This document shows, piece by piece, positions 11,852-21,479 of a DNA stretch of 64,000 nt. Position numbers and translations under genes: made by a program. The stretch spans positions 189,911,020 to 189,975,019 of the forward strand of contig NC_089491.1 of the NCBI RefSeq assembly GCF_036850765.1, in the 5' to 3' direction. How positions within the stretch are numbered: the stretch's first letter is position 1; each line of letters starts with the position of its first letter. The notes under the pieces were generated by a model. That model did not search any database. It had not been told where the DNA came from and was given only the letters and a program-made list of their open reading frames with translations. Source of the DNA: Saccopteryx bilineata. Its lineage: Eukaryota > Chordata > Mammalia > Chiroptera > Emballonuridae.

Positions 11852-11952
11852 TGTTTGCTGAGTCCAGCAGGGATTATCTGTTTGCTGATCCCAGCAGGGA
11901 GCTTCTATGTTTGCTGATCCCAGCAGGGGGCTTCTGTGTTTAGCAGGGGGGA
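11852..11952. repeat. 29-bp tandem repeat in the L1 5'UTR
   Basis: About 3.4 units of a repeat beginning TGTTTGCTGATCCCAGCAGG start at 11852, 11879, 11908 and 11937. Periods are 27, 29 and 29 bp. They lie between ORF1 and the L1 start, where other mammalian L1s carry promoter repeats. Confidence 0.85.
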
Positions 11953-11968
11953 AGTGGGTGTATCTTGG

Positions 11969-11994
11969 TTTTTTTTTTTTTTTTTTTTTTTTTT
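11969..11994. repeat. 26-base T-run
   Basis: Uninterrupted T homopolymer in the 5'UTR of the minus-strand L1. Its length makes the assembly locally uncertain. Confidence 0.9.
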
Positions 11995-12876
11995 GCCCCA
12001 GTTGAAATTGTATCCAGGAATGCAGTCAGTATGACCTCTGAGAATGTGAAGGTGTGGCCTTCCCAGCGCTTCTCCAGGGATGGGTGCATTCTCAGTATGA
12101 AGGGGGAGGTGTAGCTCAGGTCTCCTTGGAAACCTGAGTCACTGCCCCTCCCCTTTACTTCCTCCTTTCTGAAGAATCTTTCATGGTGACTGGAGCTGGA
12201 GAGCTTTTTGGAAGTGGGTCAACTGGTTCCACACTAGGCTTGTGCAGAATGGAGGGAGCAACCCCTCCCCCAGCTATGGCCACCTTGGCACTGGAGAATG
12301 ACTCAGCTCAGCTCAGGTTTTTCTCCCCATCACTGTTTGTGTCCCCGTGTCTCAATCTCCCCACTGTCCTCATGCAAGACCAGTCCTCTCAGCCCTCCAC
12401 GCCCCCGGAGCCCCAGGCAAGTGGCTGTGCGATATTTTCTGCACTGGCCCTTTAAGGCTGCACTTTCTTTCACCAGCTGCTTCCCACAAACAGAACTCTT
12501 GTTCTTCTCCCCACTCAATGCTGTCAGCTGTCTCCTCCAGTCCTTGGGTTTCTAGGCTGGGGCTCCAATCATGGGACTGAGAACCCCTGCCTCTCAGGGT
12601 CTATCTCCTTGTAATGAGAGCCTTTCTGGACCCTTGGCCTTAACCTCCCCTTGCTCCTGGGAGCAGAGGAGCCCCCACCATGCTCCCATACTCCCTACCA
12701 GGCTCGGTGTGGATTCTTCTGTGCTTCTTGGTTTTCGAGTCCTGTTCTTTTAGTCAAAAGTTGGTTTTTCACAATGATTGTTCCTAAATTAATTTGTAAT
12801 CCAATTTGGTCATGGGAGGTGGCAATTTGTGCATCTTCCTACTCTGCTGCCATCTTGGGATCCCTCTAACTATGAG

Positions 12877-13344
12877 TTTTATTTTTTTCACATCACCTCT
12901 ACAGGTAGGATCAGATGGTTGGTCAGCCCTTTCAAATTTTCAGATGCCTTAACAATTTCCAGTTCAAACAATAGACTGGTAGTTAGACTGGTATTTTTTT
13001 CTCACATCCTATCCTCAATGTTGTTTTAAAGATGTAACAGGTAAATTTCCCAGGAGAAAAATTTTCAGAAAAAGATATTTAACCTCACCTTTAATTCCTT
13101 TCATCAGTCTTTTAATTCTTTAGTTGAAGGGTTCAGAGGTCTGGGAACACATTCCTGGTTGATGATATCTTATAATTTTGAGGTGTAGGTACAGTTTATT
13201 CATTTTAACTGATGTTTAGTGTTCTCTTGTGTGACTATACCATAATTTATTCATTTTTTTGTTGTTAAATATTTAGCCTAGCTGTTGTTTGGTAAGTCAT
13301 TTATTTTATTTTATAAATTTTTCCTATGTGCCTATACATTCAAG
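12877..13344. other. AT-rich interval, nothing recognised
   Basis: I see no gene or identifiable repeat after the L1 target duplication. The composition is AT-rich. Confidence 0.5.
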
Positions 13345-13480
13345 GCAGGTTCATAGCTAAGAATCTGGACTGTGGAGCTAAAACTGTCTGGGTTTGAATC
13401 CCACCTGTGGAATCTCAGGAGAACTACTAAACTCAGCAGAGTCTTAGTTTATTTCTCCATAGATATTAATAGTACTGACA
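13345..13480 (+). repeat. MIR element, sense
   Basis: The tRNA-derived head is recognisable: AAGAATCTGGACTGTGGAGC, then TCTGGGTTTGAATCCCACCT. A degraded core with TTAGTTTATTTCTCCATAGA follows. MIRs are ancient mammalian SINEs. Confidence 0.8.
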
Positions 13481-14060
13481 ATCATTTCTCTCAGCTCTTT
13501 AGAAGGTATTACCTCATCACCCTCTGGCATTTACTGTTCTGATAAGAAGTCTGCTGAAATTCCTTGGTAGATAATGTATCTTTTTTTTTTATCATGGCTT
13601 TTAGAACTGTTCCTTTATCCTGAATGAATGTTCTCAAATTTCACTACAATGTATCTGTGTATGAAATTAATTTTTTTATTTTTCATGCTTAGTAGCCAAT
13701 GTACATGAGAACATATTTCTTCCATTCTGGAAAATTATCTGCATTACTTTTTTAAATGTTTCCTCTCTGTCATGCCCCCATGCTTTCATTTTGGCATTCC
13801 CATTGGACACTTCTTGGAACCTCTCAATCTTATCTCCAAGTCTCTATTTCTCATTAACTTAACTCGGTACTGCATTCTGAATTCATTCCTCACTACTATT
13901 TTTCAGTGCACTGATTTATCTTTGCTATGTCATGTCTAGAGTTTATCCCATCTATTGCATTTTTATTTCAATGGTTGTATTTCTTACTTCTAAGATTTCT
14001 AATGGTTTTCTTTTAAAAAAAAAAGACCTATTTTAGGTTTATTTCTGCTTGTTTATGGTT
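13481..14060 (-). mobile_element. ancient L1M 5'UTR/ORF1-side remnant
   Basis: In reverse orientation the series of phrases (AGAAGTCTGCTGAAATTCCT near 13540, TTTCACTACAATGTATCTGT near 13640, TCCATTCTGGAAAATTATCT near 13724) follows the order seen in old L1M 5' regions. It is diverged, with no open frame. Confidence 0.5.
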
Positions 14061-14127
14061 TTTTTTCATTTTCAGTTGAAGTTATTCCACTCCTTCATTT
14101 CCCTCTTTAGAAATCCTAAACATACTC

Positions 14128-14153
<26 letters not shown>
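14128..14153. repeat. (GT)n microsatellite
   Basis: Thirteen GT units without interruption, followed by ATGTGTT. Confidence 0.95.
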
Positions 14154-14159
<6 letters not shown>

Positions 14160-14990
14160 TAGACTGTCCTATAATATTAATTTTATATGGAGTGATTTAA
14201 TATTCTTATTTTGTTGACTTATTTTCTTTTTCTTTAAGACAAGTTTTGAGGGATTGATTGGTTATTTGTTCATTTGTTTATCTTAGTGGGTGAAAACAAA
14301 AGTACCCAGAAAATAAAAGTTGTAAGAGAATGGTATTACTGAAAAAGGGGAGATTTTTAATAGAATAAATTTGCTTTAAGCTCCCACTTACTTGACATTT
14401 TAATATGCAATGGTTTAACTTGGAAAAATAACAAAAGGAAGGACATTGTGTCTATGAATATTCACAGATTACCTAATGTACCATGAGAGAGAGTGCTGGA
14501 GCAATGTCTCCAATAATAGTGATTATTATGTTGCAGGAGTTAGAACATTTCTGAGCCCAATTGTTTTTACCAAGTACAAACACATATTGTCTCTTGCATT
14601 AAGTGAAAATTGGCAAGTTTTTCCTTCTATAGACACCTGTGTGCTTCTGGATCACTATTTTGATCTCTATGTTCCATTTCTAGCGTCAGAGTACCATTTA
14701 GGCCTTCTACTATCAAAAATATAATGGCTGTCTTCTTCATCCATGGCTTGGCTTCTTCCCACTTTTCATCTTTCTTTATTTTTAGTTTTATTTTTTCTCA
14801 ACGTTATTATGCTCATAAGAATCAATCACTTCTGCAATTTTGTTGAGAAAAAAAAAGCAGTGTCCATTTCTTCTTTTCTTTCTTCTTCTTGTATCCATGT
14901 CTATAAATAATAAAATGGAATGATTACCTCTTGATTTCTTTAGTTGAGTCATTTTCTATTAGTTCTCTACCATGACAAAAAAAAAATTAA
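14160..14990. other. AT-rich interval, nothing recognised
   Basis: No gene or clear repeat. The 82-codon frame at 14476-14724 has no recognisable motif or homologue that I know. Confidence 0.5.
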
Positions 14991-14992
14991 AA

Positions 14993-15250
14993 GCAACCAC
15001 TTATATAGCACTTAACATGTGCAAGGCACTTTTCTGGATAATTCCCATCTACTAATTTATTTAATGGTCATAATAGCTCTGAAAGTGAGTATTATTATTA
15101 ACATCACCTTAAAGATGAGGAAAGTGAGGGACAGAAATAGTCAGTAACTGGCCCAAGATCATATATCTCATAAGTGACTGACTTGGGATTCAAACCAGAG
15201 TGATTTGGCTCTGAGCTTATGCTCTTAACTACTTCGTTACTCTATTTCCA
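14993..15250 (-). repeat. MIR element, antisense, nearly full length
   Basis: The complement reads as MIR. Landmarks are TTATATAGCACTTAACATGT, CTTAAAGATGAGGAAAGTGA and AAGTGACTGACTTGGGATTC followed by the tRNA-derived end near 15240. At about 255 bp it is close to the full MIR length. Confidence 0.88.
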
Positions 15251-15794
15251 GATTAAGGATCTAGCTTTCTTTCCTTTCCTTATCCACCACACATATTCAT
15301 CACTTCCATCCTGTCATTCTTCAAATTATAATTATAGTGTATTGCAATTTTGCTTAGATTAATAATCGGTATTGCACATGGATCAGAGCCTCCTCAGGTA
15401 GCCTGCAGACTCCAGAGCCTGTAGGAGAGTCATCTCTGCTGATACACAGACATTTGTACAAGAATGAAAATACATACCTTGAGTGCCTTTGAGGGCTCAT
15501 GGTTTTCCTTATGCAGCAAGAGCTGGCTGAGGAACATTCTGAAATGACTTTATTCTACCCTCACACTTTATTGATAAATAGTCTCATTTGGGAGTAAATT
15601 TCAGACTTTGAAAGCACTGCTTCTTTGCTTCCAATCAGTATTTGAGAAATCCCAAGCCATTCTGAGTTCTGATTCTTTACATTTGACATATTTATTTTTC
15701 TTAAGAAATCTTCATTTTGTCCCTACTGTTCTGAAATTTAACTGTGGTGTGACCTAGTGTGGACTTTTTAACTTTTTTTTTCTTTTAGTGCAGG
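15251..15794. other. intergenic; later part probably old L1-like
   Basis: The first part holds nothing I recognise. From about 15560 the sequence resembles antisense old L1 ORF1-side DNA that resumes after the L1 insertion at 15813-16505, but divergence is high. Confidence 0.35.
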
Positions 15795-15812
15795 CATTCA
15801 GCAAGCATTTTC

Positions 15813-16505
15813 TTTTTTTTTTATTTTTTATAATAATTTTATTTTTTTAATGGGGTGACATCAATAAATCAGGATACATATATTCAAAGATAACAAGTCC
15901 AGGTTATCTTGTCGTTCAATTATGTTGCATACCCACCACCCAAAGTCAGATTGTCCTCTGTCACCTTCTATCTTGTTTTCTTTGTGCCCCTCCCCCTTTC
16001 CCTCTCCCATTCCCTCCTCCCCACCGTAACCACCACACTCTTATCAATGTTTCTTAGTTTCACTTTTATGTCCCACCTACGTATGGAATAATGCAGTTCC
16101 TGGTTTTTTCTGATTTACTTATTTCGCTTTGTATCATGTTATCAAGATCCCACCATTTTGCTGTAAACGTTCCGATGTCATCATTTCTTATGGCTGAGTA
16201 GTATTCCATAGTGTATATGTGCCACATCTTCTTTATCCAGTCATCTATTGACGGGCTTTTTGGTTGTTTCCATGTCCTGGCCACTGTGAACAATGCTGCA
16301 ATAAACATGGGCCTGCATGTGTCTTTACGTATCAATGTTTCTGAGTTTTTGGGGTATATACCCAGTAGAGGGATTGCTGGGTCATAAGGTAGTTCTATTT
16401 TCAGTTTTTTGAGGAACCACCATACTTTTCTTCCATAATGGTTATACTACTTTACATTCCCACCAACAGTGTATGAGGGTTCCTTTTTCTCCACAGCCTC
16501 TCCAA
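15813..16505 (-). mobile_element. 5'-truncated L1 with 18-bp target duplication
   Basis: The minus strand carries the end of L1 ORF2 (16066-16335, with [16 protein letters not shown]) and the 3'UTR, ending in an A-tail (poly-T at 15813). CATTCAGCAAGCATTTTC is repeated exactly at 15795-15812 and 16506-16523, a clean TSD. The sequence is close to the 3' end of the young full-length L1 at 48410-56230, so this is a fairly recent copy. Confidence 0.96.
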
Positions 16506-16523
16506 CATTCAGCAAGCATTTTC

Positions 16524-16758
16524 AATCAGGAAATTCATATCTTTTAGTTTTGGGAAATTGTTTTGGATTATTTCATTGCTGAGTTCTTTCCCCCGCCTCC
16601 AAATCCATTAGTAAGATATGGTACCTCCTGGACTGGCGTTTTAATGAAAAAAAAAATTTATTTTCTTGCCTTATTTCTATATCTTAGATTTTTTTTGGTC
16701 TATTTTTAAGGGATATTACCCCCATTTTATATTCATTTCTTCTATTGAGTTTTTCATA
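16524..16758 (-). mobile_element. old L1-like DNA between insertions
   Basis: The phrase TTTTGGGAAATTGTTTTGGA followed by TATTTCATTGCTGAGTTCTT resembles antisense ancient L1 ORF1-side sequence. It seems to be the same old copy as the flank before 15794. Low confidence. Confidence 0.4.
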
Positions 16759-16769
16759 TTTTCTGTCAT

Positions 16770-16938
16770 TTTTTTAAAAAAAGTTTATTATATTGATTTT
16801 AGAGGGGGGGAGGGGGAGAAAGAGAGAGAGAGAGAGAGAGAGATAAACATGCTCCTGTATGTGCCCTGACTGGGAATTTAACAGCAACCTCTGAGCTCTG
16901 GGATGAAGCTCTAACCAACTGACCTATCTGGTCAGGGC
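16770..16938 (-). mobile_element. SINE, type D (Ves-like)
   Basis: Short tRNA-derived SINE. An A-tail complement and GA-rich tract with (GA)n at 16822-16842 are followed by CCTGTATGTGCCCTGACTGG and a head ending near 16938 (complement of AGCCCTGACCAGATAGGTCA). An 11-bp target duplication TTTTCTGTCAT lies at 16759-16769 and 16939-16949. Confidence 0.9.
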
Positions 16939-17072
16939 TTTTCTGTCATATTTTAACTTTTTCCAATAGTTCTTATATTTCTCTGAAGTTTCCTTTGTAA
17001 ATAGCTTTCTGTCCTTGTTTTCTGGGGATAAAAGCTTTTCTTGTTTTTTTAAGGATAGTCATAATAGCTTTT

Positions 17073-17252
17073 ACTTTAATTTTTTTCTTTTTAAATTTAT
17101 TAATTTTATTATTATTATTTTAGAGAAAGAGAAAGGAAAATAGAGAGACAGAAACATAGAACTGTTCCTGTATGTGCCTTGACTGGGGATTGAACTGGCA
17201 ACCACTGTGCTTTGGGATGATGCTCCAACCAACTGAGCTATACGGCCAGGGC
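17073..17252 (-). mobile_element. SINE, type D (Ves-like)
   Basis: Same family as 16770-16938. CCTGTATGTGCCTTGACTGG and the tRNA-like head complement (GCCCTGGCCGTATAGCTCAG) end at 17252. Flanks GTCATAATAGCTTTT and TATCATGATAGTTTTT are a diverged target duplication. Confidence 0.88.
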
Positions 17253-17441
17253 TATCATGATAGTTTTTAAAGGCTTCTCCTTCTGCACAAACTCTCTTTC
17301 CTCCAAAAAGATTTCTTTTTCCTGTTTATTTGGGTTTTATATTTCAGATTAAAATATTTTCTTGGTGACTGGCAATTGTTAATTCTCTACCCATACTGAA
17401 GAGTGAAAAGTTAATAACAATAGGAAACTTCAAGCACTTCA
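17253..17441. other. short unassigned spacer
   Basis: About 190 bp between a SINE and the hAT MITE. It may be more of the old L1-like DNA seen at 16524-16758, but nothing decisive is visible. Confidence 0.35.
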
Positions 17442-17449
17442 GTGTAATG

Positions 17450-17785
17450 CAGGGGTCCCCAAACTACAGCCCGTGGGCCACATGCAGCCCCCTGAGGCCA
17501 TTTATCCGGCCCCCGCCGCACTTCCAGAAGGGGCACCTCTTTCATTGGTGGTCAGTGAGAGAAGCATAGTTCCCATTGAAATACTGGTCAGTTGGTTGAT
17601 TTAAATTTACTTGTTCTTTATTTTAAATATTGTATTTGTTCCCGTTTTGTTTTGTTTTTTTACTTTAAAATAAGATCTGTGCAGTGTGCATAGGGATTTG
17701 TTCATAGTTTTTTTTATAGTCTGGCCCTCCAATGGTCTGAAGGACAGTGAACTGGCCCCCTGTGTAAAAAGTTTGGGGACCCCTG
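17450..17785. mobile_element. non-autonomous hAT transposon, 336 bp
   Basis: The 16-bp terminal inverted repeats are CAGGGGTCCCCAAACT at 17450-17465 and AGTTTGGGGACCCCTG at 17770-17785, a perfect pair. The 8-bp flanks GTGTAATG (17442-17449) and GGGTAATG (17786-17793) match at 7 of 8 positions, as expected for a hAT target duplication. The interior has no transposase frame. Family name not assigned. Confidence 0.93.
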
Positions 17786-17793
17786 GGGTAATG

Positions 17794-18102
17794 TGTTCAT
17801 AGTTGTTCACCATTGAGTCGTCTGGCTGGGTGATTTATTTGTGGAATAGTTGATGTCAATATTCATAGATTTTTCTTTTGGCATTGGGCATATTCTCCGG
17901 AGAAGAAGAGTCCTATCTCCTTCCAAGAGCTCAGTATCCAATATGCAATTGATCTGCTTCTTTTCACCCTTCATTCTGGCTAATGGTTTTCAGTCCAATA
18001 GAGTCTGTTTACCTCTCCAGAGAATAACTCTCTAGTTGAGTGGGATATGGGAGGGGCAGTTTAATAGGTTTGTAGAATGAGGAAAAGGATTTTGGTGACT
18101 GT
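17794..18102. other. intergenic, nothing recognised
   Basis: About 310 bp without recognisable gene or repeat. Confidence 0.5.
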
Positions 18103-18348
18103 TTCTTTCTTTCTTTTTTTTCTTTTACTCAATGAGAGGAGGGGAGACAGAGAGACAGACTCCCACAGGTGCCCTGACTAGGATCCACCCAGCAAGCCCA
18201 CTAGGGGCCGATGGTCTCTCCATCTGAGGCATTGCTCTGTTGCTCAGCAATCAAGCTCTTCTTAGCATATGAGGCAAAGGCCGTGGAGTCATCCTCAGTG
18301 CCCGGGGACAACTCACTCCAACTGAGCCAATTGAGCCATGGGGAAGAA

Positions 18349-18354
<6 letters not shown>

Positions 18355-18385
<31 letters not shown>
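18355..18385. repeat. (AG)n microsatellite inside a SINE
   Basis: About 15 AG units, expanded from the GA-rich middle of the type A SINE. Confidence 0.9.
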
Positions 18386-18388
<3 letters not shown>

Positions 18389-18440
18389 GAGAGGGGGAGG
18401 GGTGGAGAAGCAGATGTGCGGTTCTCCGTGTGCCCTGTCC

Positions 18441-18454
18441 GGGGGGGGGGGGGG
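18441..18454. repeat. 14-base G-run
   Basis: Pure G homopolymer inside the SINE at 18103-18512. A run of this length is prone to sequencing error. Confidence 0.9.
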
Positions 18455-18512
18455 AACCCCAGGATATCCACATGCAGGGCAGATGCTCTATCACTGAGCC
18501 AATCAACCAGAA

Positions 18513-18950
18513 CTTGTTTCATTTTTAACAGACTTTCAATCAATTGACCGTATTTAAAGCACTCTGCCATGCTCACCCCCACTTTCACTGGTCACAGATG
18601 CAGCCAATTCCTGACATATTTTTTAAAATATGTATTGTAAACCATGTTGGCTTTAAGGTTTCCCAAATATTGGCTCAGGGCTCAGTTTTGTTTTGTTTTT
18701 TTAAGTCTCTGGTTTAAAAATTCTGAAATTTTGTTCTTTGTTTCTCCTACTCTCTTTATCTTTTCAGATTCATTGGTTCTTAAAATATTATTTTAATGAT
18801 GTTTGGAAGGAAGAGCTAGTGATTATGTTCTATTCTCCATCTTAATTCTAGACCTTAAACTCTTGGCTACGTCTTTGTCTTCAATATTTTTATGCAGTTT
18901 TATTGGCAGTTTTCAGACTTATTTGGAATAAAAGAATTTTTGTTTCTCTT
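18513..18950. other. AT-rich interval, nothing recognised
   Basis: No gene or clear repeat. Confidence 0.45.
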
Positions 18951-18959
18951 TTACTCTTA

Positions 18960-19236
18960 TTTCTTAAGATTGTTGCTTTAAGAACTCAGCCACTATGCTG
19001 CAAGGAAGCCAATCCATCAAGAAACCTCACAGAGAAGAACTCACAGCAAGGGACTTTTTGCCATCCTTATAAACAAGCCTTCTTGGAAGTGAGTCCCTTG
19101 GCTCCAGCTGAGCCGCCCCAGCTGACACCAGCAGACATCCCCAATGAGCCATGCTAAGTCACAGTTTCACAAAGAAAATTTTTTATTGGTATTGTTTTAA
19201 GCCACTGTGGTTTCAGATGGACTGTTACAGAGCACT
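18960..19236 (+). mobile_element. MaLR (MLT1-type) LTR remnant
   Basis: The 3' part ATTGTTTTAAGCCACTGTGG followed by TTTCAGATGGACTGTTACAG is the typical end of MLT1 LTRs. The preceding block (CCAGCTGAGCCGCCCCAGCT and CATCCCCAATGAGCCATGCT) fits their middle. The 5' boundary is uncertain. Confidence 0.7.
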
Positions 19237-20435
19237 CACTGCCAGAAAGCCCCACACCTGGTGCCCAGAAGTTTTATAACTGCTGCTCCCCAATCCTCTA
19301 GCCCTCAGCTCAGAAGCAGGCCACACAGTGATCTTTGCCTAGATGCTCCACTGGGTTCAGTGGCTGGCTTCCAGGCTGGGTCTGCAGCCTTCTTTTTCTA
19401 AACTGGTGGATCTTCGTGAACAATGGCACCTCAGGCAGCACTGGATAGCAGAGTGGGTTTACTCCACATAATGGTACTTGCTCCGCTCCTCCATTCGATG
19501 CATAACATTTTTTAGTCTTTGTTATTCTGCAGGCCCAGAACTTCCAGGTGCTGTCACTTTTGCTTCTATGCCTGGGACCAAGTAGCTTCACTTCCCTTCA
19601 CTGTTGTCGAAGTCAAAGCCAGGAGGAGAGAATCTGGGGAGATGGAATTCTTCTTAAACAGTTTCAGAGGTCTTTATTTTCACTTTACCCCACTTCCACT
19701 ACCACTTCCACCTGGTACTTGGAAATTCTAATGAAAAGAGATGTTTGTCTTAGTTTTGAGACGAGCTGTAACTTGTTTACTTCTTTCTTATTATATATTA
19801 TAATATTGTTAGTTGTTTGGAGCAAAGGATTGGTTATTTTTGTTTGCATGATCCTATTGTCCACTTTGACATGAAGTTCAAAGTTTGATGTTTTTTGAGG
19901 AAGTAATAGACTTATTACTTTTGGTGGCAATCTTCTGGATCATCTCCACAGCCAAATCCATCTGTCCCTTCTTCCCTCCGGGTCAGGGCAGGAGTGTCTG
20001 CTCCGCTAGGGCTCTGTACTCCTGAGCTCATCATGCCAGCTTCTCTGAGCTCGGCTGGCTCTTCTGTCCTCACTCTCCTTCTTCCCACTGGCTCAGCTCT
20101 CCTATCATGGGTAGAAACTTTCCTTTAATGTCACTTGCCTTCGCACCACTGCTCATATTGCTCTTTCCTTCCCTGCTGATTTTCTCAAACTGCCTCCCAA
20201 AAAACATCATCAGGATTTGAAGGAGGTAAAGGTTTCTATTTTGTAAGTTAGAGAAAGAAACAGAATCCTTTCATTTAGCCTTATCTGTGCCACTCCTTGG
20301 ATTTCATGTAATATATTCTAATAGGTTCCCTTTCCCTTTTTATTTTTAAAGCAAGTTGAGTTAGGTTTCTGCTCCTTTAAACTGGAAGACTAGCCAACCA
20401 TCCATTCCCATGGCTTTAAACATGATGACTCCAAA
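19237..20435. other. intergenic, nothing recognised
   Basis: About 1.2 kb without recognisable gene, RNA or repeat. Several overlapping short frames (19207-19930, both strands) contradict each other and carry no motif. Confidence 0.5.
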
Positions 20436-20447
20436 TCCACATTTTAA

Positions 20448-20876
20448 AATTAAATTTATTGGGTGACATTGATTAATTAAGTATATAGGTTTCAAGTGTA
20501 TGGTTTTATAATACATCATCTGTAGAGTGCATAATATGACCACCACCCAAAAGTCAAGTCTTCTTTCTTCCATTTTCATATTATATTTGACCCCTTTACC
20601 CTTTATTACCATCCCAGCCCCCTTCCCTCTAGTAACCATCATACTCTTTTCTGTTTCTATCAGTTCTTGTTTGTTTGTTCATTTTTTTGCTTTCAGTTTT
20701 ATAACCTATGTATGACTGAAATCATAAGGCTCTTAGCTTTTCTGTCTGACTTATTTCACTTAGCATGATACTCTCAAGATGCATCCATGTTGTTGCAAAT
20801 GGCAGTATTTCATCTTTTCTTATGGCCACAATATCCGATTGTATACATATGTCATATCTTCTTTAACCAATCATTT
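20448..20876 (-). mobile_element. 5'-truncated L1, minus strand, older copy
   Basis: The 3' end of an L1 in reverse orientation. ATTTATTGGGTGACATTGAT at 20455 is the complement of the 3' terminus, and the end of ORF2 is recognisable around 20750-20860. Flanks CCAAATCCACATTTTAAA (about 20430) and CCAAATCTGCATTTTAAA (about 20877) form a target duplication with two mismatches. Confidence 0.88.
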
Positions 20877-20889
20877 ACCAAATCTGCAT

Positions 20890-21120
20890 TTTAAATACTA
20901 CCTTGTTCTTAAGCTTTCTTGACATGCTTCTTTATTTCTTGAATTTCCACATCAACATTCAAAGTTTGAGTGTTTTCTTTCCCCCAAGCCTTTCTTTTTT
21001 TCTTAGGGTCCATATTTTAGCTAATCCAGTCAACAAACTAGAGGTCTTAGAATTACTTTGACTTCTGCCTCTCCTTCTCCTGCCTACCTCCATCCTGTCA
21101 GTCACAAAATCATAGTGGTG
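20890..21120. other. short interval, nothing recognised
   Basis: No gene or clear repeat. Confidence 0.45.
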
Positions 21121-21290
21121 TTATTTGACATTTTTAAATTAATAGTTTTTGAATAAATAGCTAATGTATTCACATAGTTGAAATGTGGAAAGGTAAAGAT
21201 TGAAAAAAAAAATTTCTTTCTGCCCTGTTTTGGTCCATCTAGACCCCATCTAGTAGATAGACAATATTGTGTTTCTTATAAAATCTTTTA
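21121..21290 (-). mobile_element. ancient L1M 3' part, left half of a split copy
   Basis: AATAGTTTTTGAATAAATAG, ATGTATTCACATAGTTGAAA and the end GTTTCTTATAAAATCTTTTA follow the antisense 3' region of ancient L1M elements. The continuation expected from that family, GAGATTATATGCAAATATAT, is found at 25772, so about 4.47 kb has been inserted between the halves. Confidence 0.65.
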
Positions 21291-21378
21291 GGGGAGGGGC
21301 ACAAAAAAAACCAGTTAGAAGGTGACGGAAGACAATTTTATCAATGTCACCCCATCAAAATTAATCAAAAAAAAAAAA
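21291..21378 (+). mobile_element. L1 3'UTR end fragment with A-tail
   Basis: GGGGAGGGGCACAAAAAAAA, then AAGGTGACGGAAGACAATTT and ATCAATGTCACCCCATCAAA, followed by an A-run. These are the G-rich end and terminus of the local L1 3'UTR with an internal deletion. It forms the left edge of the composite block 21291-25760. Confidence 0.8.
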
Positions 21379-21479
21379 AAAACAAGAATATGTCTCACGG
21401 CTAATTCAGGCAGTTAGAAGAATAGTATAAGGATGCTAATTCTGCTTCTCAGGCCACATCCTGCAAAAGGGGCCCCAAG

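Larger units (their letters stand above)
5883..12866 (-). mobile_element. full-length but decayed L1, minus strand
   Basis: The element runs from a poly-T (A-tail complement) at 5883 to a 5' end at about 12866. There the minus strand begins with a purine-rich leader and CCAAGATGGCAGCAG, a YY1-type L1 start. A 10-bp target duplication TAACTATGAG lies at 5873-5882 and 12867-12876. In minus-strand order it has a 5'UTR (12866-11780), ORF1 remnant, ORF2 remnant and 3'UTR (6199-5883). SINEs inserted at 7846-8216 and 9059-9365. Many stops and frameshifts show that it is old. It lacks the long ORF1-ORF2 spacer seen in the two plus-strand L1s, so it belongs to another subfamily. Confidence 0.92.
18103..18512 (-). 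mobile_element. SINE, type A, diverged, with internal simple repeats
   Basis: T-rich start, GATCCACCCAGCAAGCCCAC (18182), a GA-rich centre expanded to (AG)n at 18355-18385, and GGTGGAGAAGCAGATGTGCG. The head complement ends near 18512. A 14-base G-run at 18441-18454 replaces the usual sequence near the B-box region. Confidence 0.85.

Noticed and set aside
18960..19236. 84-codon gene at 18903-19157
   Set aside because: The region ends with an MLT1-type LTR signature and the frame has no recognisable domain.
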